The notes under the pieces are model-generated. The model was not told the origin of the DNA. It saw only the letters and a program-made list of their open reading frames with translations, and did no database searches. This document shows, in pieces, positions 54,092-61,645 of a stretch of DNA of 64,000 nt. The stretch's first letter is position 1. Each line of letters begins with the position of its first letter. Position numbers and translations under genes: made by a program. This DNA comes from Lonepinella koalarum (lineage in GTDB: Bacteria > Pseudomonadota > Gammaproteobacteria > Enterobacterales > Pasteurellaceae). The stretch is taken from positions 1,550,001 to 1,614,000 of the forward strand of contig NZ_CP170642.1 in the NCBI RefSeq assembly GCF_042926695.1, read 5' to 3'.

Positions 54092-55144
54092 TTATTTCTC
54101 CATATTTTCTTCAAGATTAGGTTTAGTAAAGTGTAGAATGGCAACGGAAACGAGTGTACCGATAAGCATGGCAAGGAAGTACCACAGTTTGCCATTGACG
54201 GCTGGCAACACAATTAAACCACCGTGCGGAACAAGGGTTTCAACGTTATTAATCATGCCCAATGCACCACCGACCGCACTGCCAATAATGATCGCAGGCA
54301 AGACTCGTTTCATGTCTTTTACCGCAAAAGGAATTGCCCCTTCAGTGATCCCAATTAAGCCCATAAAGAACGCTGAAATACCGAGATCTCTATCTTCTGA
54401 ACTGTATTTTTTGCGATCAATGAACGTGGAAATCGCCATAGCAAGTGGCGGAATTGCGACCGCAATGCGATGAGCGCCATTGGGTGCAAAAACACCTTCT
54501 GCCATCAAAGCCAAGGTAAATGCCGTAGCCGTTTTATTAATTGGTCCGCCCATATCTACAGCAGTCATTGCCCCGATAATTAAACCAAGGAGAATGGCAC
54601 TGCTACCTTGTAAATTACCCAGTTGCACCACCAACCATTGCATGGCATAACCAATGGGGACAGCGATCACGTAAATATAAAGCATGCCAAGGGTTAATGT
54701 GGTTACAATAGGAATAATCAGAATGGGCATAATGGTTTTTATGGTGTTGGACACTTTCCAGGTTTTACACCATTTCACAAAATAACCCACGGCAACGCCC
54801 ATAATCATCGCCCCTAGGAAACCCGTTTTAATACCATCATCACCGACAGGTGTGTTGGCGAGATAACCCAAAATCATGGCAGGAGCAAGAGCAGGTTTGC
54901 CACTGATGGAATTAGCGATAAAACCCGATAGCAATGGAATCATAATGGTGAAACCTGCAATCCCTAAATCACCAAGATTTTTCATAAAGGAATTGGTGAC
55001 ATTCATCCCTGTATCGGTGGCTTCCCCTGTGGATAAAGAGAGTGCAAGAAAAATCCCACCGACGACTACCGAAGGCAACATAAATGACACGCCAGTGTTA
55101 AAGGATTTTTGTAATTCTTTCATTACATCATTAAATTTTGACAT
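54092..55144 (-). CDS. PTS fructose-family EIIC permease
   Basis: A 350-residue membrane component of a fructose-family phosphotransferase system, about eight to nine transmembrane segments. Family signatures: GFIANSISGKPALAPAMILG, MTAVDMGGPINKTATAFTLA, and the conserved GLIGITEGAIPFAVKDMKRV. The C-terminus VETLVPHGGLIVLPAVNGKL resembles the IIC part of FruA. Encoded as a separate polypeptide, unlike FruA of E. coli. Sugar specificity is not decidable from sequence. Confidence 0.92.
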   Translation of the reverse strand: MSKFNDVMKELQKSFNTGVSFMLPSVVVGGIFLALSLSTGEATDTGMNVTNSFMKNLGDLGIAGFTIMIPLLSGFIANSISGKPALAPAMILGYLANTPVGDDGIKTGFLGAMIMGVAVGYFVKWCKTWKVSNTIKTIMPILIIPIVTTLTLGMLYIYVIAVPIGYAMQWLVVQLGNLQGSSAILLGLIIGAMTAVDMGGPINKTATAFTLALMAEGVFAPNGAHRIAVAIPPLAMAISTFIDRKKYSSEDRDLGISAFFMGLIGITEGAIPFAVKDMKRVLPAIIIGSAVGGALGMINNVETLVPHGGLIVLPAVNGKLWYFLAMLIGTLVSVAILHFTKPNLEENMEK

Positions 55145-55156
55145 AGTCCGCTCCTG

Positions 55157-55471
55157 TTATAGGTTTTCCGCTTTGTTAATCAAGCCAGCAGGATCTTTAA
55201 TGGCTGCACCTGGCTCAATATTGATCACTTTGCCTAACTCACGTTTTTGTTCAAAACGTTCATCGCCTTCAATGGCAATGGCGACCGCTAAAATCACCAC
55301 ATCGGCTTGATCAATTTCATCTTGCTCTAGTTCATTTTCAATTCCCATACTGCCTTGGGTTTCAACCTTGATTGTATAGCCTCTTTTACTTGCTTCTTTT
55401 TCTATGGCAGCCTGTGCCATATAGGTATGCGCAATGCCTGTCGGACAAGCGGTAACAGCCACAATGTTCAT
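55157..55471 (-). CDS. PTS fructose-family EIIB component
   Basis: 104 residues. The phosphorylated cysteine is in VTACPTGIAHTYMAQAAIEK near the N-terminus, and VETQGSMGIENELEQDEIDQ and ADVVILAVAIAIEGDERF are typical of the fructose IIB fold. It accepts phosphate from EIIA and passes it to the incoming sugar at EIIC. It is separated from the IIA gene by 2 bp and from IIC by 12 bp. Confidence 0.93.
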   Translation of the reverse strand: MNIVAVTACPTGIAHTYMAQAAIEKEASKRGYTIKVETQGSMGIENELEQDEIDQADVVILAVAIAIEGDERFEQKRELGKVINIEPGAAIKDPAGLINKAENL

Positions 55472-55473
55472 GT

Positions 55474-55947
55474 TTAAATCTCCTTATTGGGTAGTTTAAT
55501 TTGGCTTAAATAGTGTTCAATTTTATGAATGTCATTTTCATTGATTAGGCGTTGACGATAATCATCATCGAGTAAGGCTTTACTCAATTCCTGAATAAAT
55601 CTCAAATGCAGCACCACATCTTGTGTTGGTACACCAATTAAGAAAATCAATCTCACTAGCTCGTCATCATCGCCATCTTCCCCCCAACGAAATTGATTTT
55701 TTAACCGCACAAAAGCAATAAAAGGATGTAACACTGCATCAGATTTACCATGTGGCATGGCGATTTCATATCCCACAGCGGTTGCAGATTCTTGCTCTCG
55801 TTTTTGCACATCAAGTAAAAACTGCTGTTTATCTGAAATGTAGTGATTATCTAAGGCTAGATTAATTACTCGCTCAAACAGCTCATCTTTGTTGTCAATT
55901 TCTAAATCTAACTGAATCAGTTGCTTAGAAATTATTGGTTTACTCAT
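55474..55947 (-). CDS. PTS fructose/mannitol-family EIIA component
   Basis: 157 residues of the PTS_EIIA_2 fold. The phosphorylated His is in GYEIAMPHGKSDAVLHPFIA; REQESATAVG precedes it as expected. First gene of the minus-strand operon IIA-IIB-IIC-aldolase subunit. A 166-bp divergent control region separates it from the plus-strand phosphatase-regulator pair. Confidence 0.93.
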   Translation of the reverse strand: MSKPIISKQLIQLDLEIDNKDELFERVINLALDNHYISDKQQFLLDVQKREQESATAVGYEIAMPHGKSDAVLHPFIAFVRLKNQFRWGEDGDDDELVRLIFLIGVPTQDVVLHLRFIQELSKALLDDDYRQRLINENDIHKIEHYLSQIKLPNKEI

Positions 55948-55972
55948 TAATACCCCCTACATTTGTTTGTTC

Positions 55973-55984
55973 TGGTGTACACCA
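55973..55984. promoter_or_regulatory. Short palindrome upstream of the PTS operon
   Basis: TGGTGTACACCA is a perfect 12-bp palindrome 26 bp before the EIIA start, within the likely leader or promoter. It could bind a dimeric repressor; no family is implied. Confidence 0.4.
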
Positions 55985-56013
55985 TTCTATCTATGAAAAA
56001 TACGCTGCATACC

Positions 56014-56048
56014 ACAAAATATTGCAACAACTTGTTGCAATATTTTGT
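56014..56048. promoter_or_regulatory. Candidate operator: 15-bp-arm palindrome in the divergent PTS control region
   Basis: ACAAAATATTGCAAC (56014-56028), 5-nt spacer AACTT, and its perfect complement (56034-56048). It overlaps the -35 of a plausible plus-strand promoter: TTGTTG (56032-56037), 17 bp, TAAAAT (56055-56060). The adjacent PRD regulator is the obvious candidate to bind it. A hairpin role is less likely because no T-run follows. Confidence 0.65.
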
Positions 56049-56113
56049 AATACCTAAAATGGAGAGAAATGCGTAGAATAAAGTTGAGATGATCTATAAA
56101 TGGAGAGAATACG

Positions 56114-56752
56114 ATGAAATCTTTAACCTTTTATCTTATTAGGCACAGAAAAACCCAATGGAATGAACAAGGTTTATTACAAGGAAGTCAAGATAGCCCA
56201 TTAACAAAAACTGGTTGCGAACAAGCAAAATTAACGGGGCAAACATTAAGCAAGATTCCTTTTGTCGCAGCTTACTCAAGTGGATTAAAACGAGCAATAG
56301 ATACTGCAAAATATATTTTGAATGGAAGAAATATCCCTCTTTTTCAACATATAGGACTTAATGAACAAGATTTTGGCAAATGGGAAGGAAAACCCGTAAA
56401 TGGACTTAAGGAATTGGAAGAATATCAATTATTGTCAAACTTCCCATTAAAGTATAAAGCATTAATTAGCCAAGGTGAAACCTATGATAAATTTGCTCAA
56501 CGAGTAAAACAATCCATTGATCATATTATTCAAATACATCAAACAGGAAATATTCTAATAGTTTCTCATGGAAATACATTAAGATTATTATTAGCATTAT
56601 TTTCAGGGGCAACATGGCAAAACCACAGAGAACCCAAATATCTCAAAATGCCGACCAATTCCTCCATCAGTACCGTGCATATTTTACAGGAAAAAGAGAG
56701 TACAACCAAATTTATCCTAGGTAATATAAATAATACCGACCATCTTAAATAG
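56114..56752 (+). CDS. Histidine phosphatase family protein (phosphoglycerate mutase-like)
   Basis: 212 residues. The phosphohistidine motif is YLIRHRKTQWNEQGLLQGSQ: the catalytic Arg-His pair is kept, but the usual following Gly (RHG) is Arg. Other elements: DSPLTKTGCEQAKLTGQTLS, AYSSGLKRAIDTA (second Arg), LNEQDFGKWEGKPV (Glu) and ILIVSHGNTLRLLLALF (second His). All four catalytic residues are present, so activity is likely; the position beside a PTS operon suggests a sugar-phosphate substrate. 16 bp before the regulator gene. Confidence 0.85.
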   Translation: MKSLTFYLIRHRKTQWNEQGLLQGSQDSPLTKTGCEQAKLTGQTLSKIPFVAAYSSGLKRAIDTAKYILNGRNIPLFQHIGLNEQDFGKWEGKPVNGLKELEEYQLLSNFPLKYKALISQGETYDKFAQRVKQSIDHIIQIHQTGNILIVSHGNTLRLLLALFSGATWQNHREPKYLKMPTNSSISTVHILQEKESTTKFILGNINNTDHLK

Positions 56753-56768
56753 AAGTAAGAGGAATAAT

Positions 56769-58583
56769 ATGTTATTAACTAAGCGTCAGTCTTTTTTAGT
56801 TCAATTATTGGAGAAGAGTCATAGCTACATCACAGTAAAAGAACTTGCACAAAAATGTGGTTGTTCAGAGCGAACTATTCATTATGAATTAAATAATCTT
56901 GCTGACTACTTAGCTGAAAATAGTAAAGTAATAGAAAAAAGATCTGGTGTGGGTGTCATGCTAACAGAGCATGTTGCTAAAAACAATTTAACAAAAACAT
57001 CAAACAAAACCAGTTTACATAAAAGACGAGTAGAAATAGCCTATCAGTTATTATTCCAAGAAAAAATATTGAGTTATAACTTATTATCTGAGAAATATTT
57101 TGTAAGCAAAACATCCATCAAAAGAGATCTTGATTATATTAATAATAATATTGTATCATTAAACAGTAATTATCAAGGTACTTTTATTGAACAACAACCA
57201 GAGGCATTATTTTTAGCTTTTTTTCGCTTTAATGAATTTATATTATCTCACGAAAATAAAGATCATGTGGTTTTATTAAAGCAATATTATTCATCAGAAA
57301 TAGTAGATTTTTGTTTGCAAGAACTCGCTTTTTTCTTAGATAAAAATCAAAATGCTTTTGCTTATAATGATAGCAAAAATATATTAAATCACTTAGTTAT
57401 CTTCTTTTTCAATCTAAATAAAGGGATACATTACACTACTACACAAATTTTATCCAAAAACATAAGAACTAAAACATTATTTAGTTTTATGAAAATGATT
57501 CTTTCAGTGGCTAAAAATCTTTCAATAGAATTAGAAAATTCAGATGTTGATTTCTTAGTACAATATATTGTATTTAATAAATCCAGTTTAATTCAGGAAA
57601 ATGAAAACTATTATCATGCTATCATTAAAAATCTCATTAATAAAATGAGCCTTATTATTAATGTGGATTTTTCTAAAAATCAATTTTTAATTGAGCGATT
57701 ATCTAGCCATATTCCAAGCATGCTAGAAAGATTAAAAAACAAAATAATGGTGAAGAATGAATTTAGTCATGAATTAAAACTAAATTATCCAGAAATGTTT
57801 AACGCTGTGATTATGGCAACTGAAGATGTATTTCCTAATATTGATTTAAATGAAAATGAAGTTGCCTTTATTACCATTTATTTTCAAGCTGCTTTAGAAA
57901 ATATACTCACCGACAAACGAAAAATATTACTAGTCTGTTCACTTGGCAATGCAGCATTAGCCTTTTTACAACACCGATTTAATCACGCCATAAAAAACAC
58001 TGATGAATTAACCGCAGTTTCTTATGAAAACATTAACAATTTGGCACTAGAAGATTATCAGTATGTTTTTTCCACATTAGAACTGAATACTAATTATCCA
58101 TATCATAAGATTTCTTTATTAGTGAGTGAACAAGAAATTATTTCTATAATAAATAGTCATGATAAAGTTAAATCAATAAAGTTTGATAATTACTTTAAAC
58201 TAATCACTGATTTTAATAATAAAGAACAAATTTTAACCTATGCAACAAATTTCCTTGCTCAAAGAAATAGAGTTTCAACGGATTTTTTAGAATCCATTTT
58301 AAATAGAGAAAAAATCGGTAGTACAGATTTTCCAACGGGTGTTGCCACCCCACATGGTGCAGTAGATAGAGTTTATCAAACCAGTATTGTATTTATTAAA
58401 AATAATCGGAAAATAAAATGGCAAGATTATTATGTGGACTTGATTATTTTGATCTGTATTAGCCAACAAGATCTTAAGAGAAGCAGGGTAATAATTTCGG
58501 ATATTTACAATATTATTAATAACCAGGATATTCTTAATGAAATCAGAAAGGACATGGAAAATATGAATAACAACAATTATTAA
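56769..58583 (+). CDS. PRD- and EIIA-domain transcriptional regulator (MtlR/LicR type)
   Basis: 604 residues. Order: N-terminal HTH (KELAQKCGCSERTIHYELNN, about 22-41), second HTH (YFVSKTSIKRDLDYI), two PRD-like regions (about 170-270 and 280-380) ending NEVAFITIYFQAALEN, an EIIB-like segment starting KILLVCSLGNAALAFLQHR with its Cys, and a C-terminal EIIA-2 domain with the His in FPTGVATPHGAVDRVYQTSI. Such regulators are activated or inhibited by PTS phosphorylation. The gene is noticeably more AT-rich than the core genes. It probably controls the divergent PTS operon. Confidence 0.88.
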   Translation: MLLTKRQSFLVQLLEKSHSYITVKELAQKCGCSERTIHYELNNLADYLAENSKVIEKRSGVGVMLTEHVAKNNLTKTSNKTSLHKRRVEIAYQLLFQEKILSYNLLSEKYFVSKTSIKRDLDYINNNIVSLNSNYQGTFIEQQPEALFLAFFRFNEFILSHENKDHVVLLKQYYSSEIVDFCLQELAFFLDKNQNAFAYNDSKNILNHLVIFFFNLNKGIHYTTTQILSKNIRTKTLFSFMKMILSVAKNLSIELENSDVDFLVQYIVFNKSSLIQENENYYHAIIKNLINKMSLIINVDFSKNQFLIERLSSHIPSMLERLKNKIMVKNEFSHELKLNYPEMFNAVIMATEDVFPNIDLNENEVAFITIYFQAALENILTDKRKILLVCSLGNAALAFLQHRFNHAIKNTDELTAVSYENINNLALEDYQYVFSTLELNTNYPYHKISLLVSEQEIISIINSHDKVKSIKFDNYFKLITDFNNKEQILTYATNFLAQRNRVSTDFLESILNREKIGSTDFPTGVATPHGAVDRVYQTSIVFIKNNRKIKWQDYYVDLIILICISQQDLKRSRVIISDIYNIINNQDILNEIRKDMENMNNNNY

Positions 58584-58615
58584 GTATTTATCTTGATAGA
58601 GACTGTTCAAAATAA

Positions 58616-58642
58616 AACACCCTGACCAAAGATCAGGGTGTT
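58616..58642 (-). terminator. Terminator of grcA
   Basis: AACACCCTGA-CCAAAGA-TCAGGGTGTT, perfect 10-bp arms, followed on minus by TTATTTTG. It also lies 33 bp after the plus-strand regulator stop and may serve both converging genes. Confidence 0.88.
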
Positions 58643-58665
58643 GAATATTGTTTTAGAAAAACAAA

Positions 58666-59049
58666 TTATAGGCTTTCAGTGAAAGTACGAGTGATAACAT
58701 CACGTTGTTGTTCTGGAGTTAATGAGTTAAAACGTACTGCATAACCTGAAACACGGATAGTTAATTGTGGGTATTTTTCAGGGTTTTTAACTGCGTCTTC
58801 CAAGGTTTCACGACGTAAAACGTTTACATTTAAGTGTTGACCACCTTCCACTTTTACTGTTGGAGCAACGTCAACTGGTAACTCACGATATTCGATTTTA
58901 CCTAATTCGTTTACTGCCACGATTTGGTCTTCAGCGAAACCACCTTTTGCACATAAACAACGGGCTTCACCTTTGTCACTGTCTAATAACCAGAATGAAT
59001 TTAATAAATTGTCATTCGCTGCTTGAGTAATTTGAATACCTTTAATCAT
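58666..59049 (-). CDS. grcA: Autonomous glycyl radical cofactor GrcA
   Basis: GrcA (YfiD) is a spare C-terminal glycyl-radical domain that restores pyruvate formate-lyase after oxygen cleaves it. 127 residues, the standard length. The glycyl-radical loop is TIRVSGYAVRFNSLTPEQQR (Gly in VSGYA), preceded by GQHLNVNVLRRETLEDAVKN. An FNR-like site lies about 90 bp upstream, in keeping with anaerobic control known for this gene in E. coli. Confidence 0.96.
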   Translation of the reverse strand: MIKGIQITQAANDNLLNSFWLLDSDKGEARCLCAKGGFAEDQIVAVNELGKIEYRELPVDVAPTVKVEGGQHLNVNVLRRETLEDAVKNPEKYPQLTIRVSGYAVRFNSLTPEQQRDVITRTFTESL

Positions 59050-59139
59050 AAAGTGCCTCCATTTGGCTGTTTATTTAAATAATTGAATTTTTAAATGATG
59101 TACAAATTTTATCAAAAAATTTGATGAATTCAACTATTT

Positions 59140-59153
59140 TTGACATTTATCAA
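59140..59153 (-). promoter_or_regulatory. FNR-like site upstream of grcA
   Basis: TTGAC-ATTT-ATCAA, one mismatch to the consensus TTGAT-N4-ATCAA. It is 91-104 bp before the start codon. A second symmetric element, ATCAAG-ATAA-CTTGAT (59171-59186), has the half-sites in the opposite order and is not FNR-like. Confidence 0.6.
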
Positions 59154-59279
59154 GCTAATCTTATATTAAAATCAAGATAACTTGATCTGCTTCAATATTA
59201 TTAAGTTAAATAAAATATATTAAAACTTTTTATTAACATTTTTTAAATTATATTTAACAAAATAGGCGCATATAATAAT

Positions 59280-59311
59280 AAAGACCAATCCTAAACACAG
59301 AACTGGTCTTT
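59280..59311 (-). terminator. Terminator of the cysteine-binding lipoprotein gene
   Basis: AAAGACCA, a 16-nt loop, TGGTCTTT; on minus followed by ATTATTAT. It sits 33 bp beyond the gene's stop. Confidence 0.65.
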
Positions 59312-59343
59312 AAAAATCAAATTTACATATTGATTAATTGGAA

Positions 59344-60204
59344 TTATTGATATTCAACCAAAATATCTTTCTCACTAATCGTATCACCATAAACCGGTAA
59401 CAAGGTTTTTTCATAAGCACGTTTTAATGAACCGTCTTTAGATAATTTTTCCGTTTCAGCATTTAACCATTCCAACAGATCTTTATCCTCCTTACGCACC
59501 GCACCGGCAATACTGTCTTGCTCACCTAAGGTTTTAATACCCACGGTAAATCCGGGATTTTCTTTCGCCCAAGCAAATAACAACGTATTATCGTGAGCTA
59601 ACGCATCACCACGCCCATCCACTAACGCTTGGAAAGTTTCAGTATTTTGTTCAAATTTTAACAATTTGATATTTGGATAATTCTTAGTAAAGAATGCATC
59701 TGCTGTCGTCCCTTTATTTACTAACAGGGTTTTGTCTTCAAGTTCTTTGATATCGGTAATGACCGCACCGTCTTTTGATGCCACACCTAATGCCACTTTC
59801 ATATAAGGTTTGGCGAAATCCACTACTTCTTGACGAGCAGGGGTCACAGTAAAGTTGGCTAAAATAATATCAACTTTATTTGATGTCAGATATTCTACAC
59901 GGTTAGCCGCTTCTACCAATACAAATTCTACTTTGTTTTCATCGCCCAGCAAATCTTTACTTAAATCTTTGGCAATTTCCACATCAAAGCCTTGGCTTTG
60001 ACCATTTTGATCCACATAGCCAAATGGCGGTTTGTCGCTAAATACGCCAATGCGAACTTTGCCTGCTTGTTTAATACGATCTACCGCAGAAACTTTGGTT
60101 GGTTCAGCTTTAGCAGCTTCTTTACTATTATTATCGCAAGCGGTGATACCCACAGCTAATAATAATGTAGCTAAAAGCGCGGTGATTTTTTTGAAATTTT
60201 TCAT
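59344..60204 (-). CDS. CjaA-like amino-acid (cysteine) ABC transporter substrate-binding lipoprotein
   Basis: 286 residues from ATG 60204. Lipoprotein signal peptide with lipobox LAVGITAC, so it is membrane-anchored after cleavage before the Cys. Type-2 periplasmic binding fold: KVRIGVFSDKPPFGYVDQNG, VEAANRVEYLTSNKVDIILA, KTLLVNKGTTADAFFTKNYP and RGDALAHDNTLLFAWAKENP. These stretches are very close to Campylobacter CjaA, an L-cysteine-binding protein, hence the specificity call. No permease or ATPase gene is adjacent, so partners must be elsewhere. The frame extends 18 codons upstream to 60258 but a signal peptide must start at 60204. Confidence 0.88.
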   Translation of the reverse strand: MKNFKKITALLATLLLAVGITACDNNSKEAAKAEPTKVSAVDRIKQAGKVRIGVFSDKPPFGYVDQNGQSQGFDVEIAKDLSKDLLGDENKVEFVLVEAANRVEYLTSNKVDIILANFTVTPARQEVVDFAKPYMKVALGVASKDGAVITDIKELEDKTLLVNKGTTADAFFTKNYPNIKLLKFEQNTETFQALVDGRGDALAHDNTLLFAWAKENPGFTVGIKTLGEQDSIAGAVRKEDKDLLEWLNAETEKLSKDGSLKRAYEKTLLPVYGDTISEKDILVEYQ

Positions 60205-60435
60205 AGATGATCCTTTATAAGAGTTATTTGGTGAGCTGATTATAAAAAAATTTCCCACAAAAACGGAAAGAATTAAAGATTATTTGATATAAGGTTTTGG
60301 AATAACGTACATTCTTAGTAAACGTAAATGGTTTTGTGACAAGAATTATATTTATAGCGTTGGATATTATTTTGAGTACCATATTTCTGAATAGACAGAT
60401 TTTGACCAAAAGAGCAGTTTTTTATTCATAATTCA

Positions 60436-60482
60436 AAAAAGTTGGTTAAATCCAGTTACTATAAGGCTTTAATCAACTTTTT
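60436..60482. repeat. Imperfect inverted repeat in the gene-poor stretch
   Basis: AAAAAGTTGGTTAAA (60436-60450) and TTTAATCAACTTTTT (60468-60482) match at 14 of 15 positions with a 17-nt loop. AT-rich; could be a weak terminator or a remnant. The rest of 60205-60663 shows no gene. Confidence 0.4.
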
Positions 60483-60663
60483 ACCAACTATTTTGTCTAC
60501 TTTGCCGAAATTAACTTAATAGGTATTGACAGTATTTTAAACTAAGATCTTTGATCTTTATAATGCATATTTTTATTAATCATACAATAATCAGATTTTA
60601 TAAAACTTACTTTAAATTTCCCCAATAATCTTCAACAATATTTGGGACTGCTGTACTAGATAA

Positions 60664-61312
60664 CTAGAAAAAATTCTCTTTAACAAATTGTTTTAAAATA
60701 GAAATTTGTTCTTTTAAATTAGAGTGATTAAAATGCTTCTTACTTTCCTTTAAATACAGCTCAAAAATGAGCTTTAGGAATTTCGCTAAATTTACGTAAA
60801 TGTCCCTTTGTTTGATCCCAAAATTCTCTATTCCATTAATGTAATTTTGCTTTTCAGCAAAGTATGTGTCGTGATTTATACGAAAATGACAAAATTCACT
60901 GACATCTAGTACATCATAACCACGATAATAATCTGTGTAAACAATACTATTAGGTTATACTTTTTTCGGATTATTGGCAATAACGTTGCGGTCTGAATAT
61001 TATTCGACACGACAACAGTATAAACCCTACTGTTACGCTTTAAAAACTCGAATACAGCGGTCTTAACCCGCAGCTCTCCACGTTTATCTTTACGAGTTCC
61101 ACAAAAATAGCTCTCATCAATTTCTATTTTGCCATCAAATATTTCAAAGTAGGTACTATGTTGATAAATAAGTAATCATGAACGATGAAATAATAGGCTG
61201 CTATGTTTTTGTTTACATTAACCAACTCAGAAGCTGTTTAAAATGTAACCTCTGCTACGAACGACTCAATGAGTTTAATTTGTTTATGCTGAATTAGATA
61301 AATCTTTCTCAT
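60664..61312 (-). pseudogene. Decayed IS1016/IS1595-family transposase
   Basis: About 216 codons with several frameshifts and stops. Piecing frames together: start MRKIYLIQHKQIKLIESFV, then the DDE-domain EIDESYFCGTRKDKRGELRV, KTAVFEFLKRNSRVYTVVVS, VYTDYYRGYDVLDVSEF, HFRINHDTYFAEKQNYINGI, ENFWDQTKGHLRKFSEIP, and end LKEQISILKQFVKENFF with TAG at 60664. The D-E-S-Y-F and T-D-x-Y-x-G-Y motifs mark the ISXO2-like IS1595 superfamily, and the size fits IS1016 of Haemophilus. I could not identify terminal inverted repeats, so the ends are eroded. Confidence 0.8.
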
Positions 61313-61645
61313 TTCGGTAGTGTACTCTAAAATAGGAAAATTTTCAGTTATATAGTACAATTCTTTCAAAGTTTATCAATAGAAATGTCCATTATGTCTC
61401 TCTAATAAAGTAACTATGTAGTAAGAAGAAATAATGAGAATATTAACTATCTATTTTTATAAATGTACTAAATTACTCCTTTATCTAATTACAAATTAAT
61501 CAACTTATCTGATTACCAATTTATGCATATGCACATATATCTATCTTTATTTTCTTTATTTTTTGTTAATATTTCCAATACATATTATAAAAAAACATAC
61601 TAAATTTAGCATGATTTATACATAACTAGTTAAATGGAGTAAAAT
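61313..61645. other. AT-rich stretch with no recognised gene
   Basis: Between the transposase remnant and the glycerate kinase. No open frame with a ribosome site and no clear repeat was seen. The promoter of the kinase-regulator pair must lie here or close by. AT content is very high, with TTTTATTTTC and ATATTATAAAAAAAC runs. Confidence 0.5.

Noticed and set aside
54876..55310. 144-codon plus-strand frame opposite the PTS IIC/IIB genes
   Set aside because: It spans the junction of two clearly coding minus-strand genes and has no family features; it is a shadow of them.
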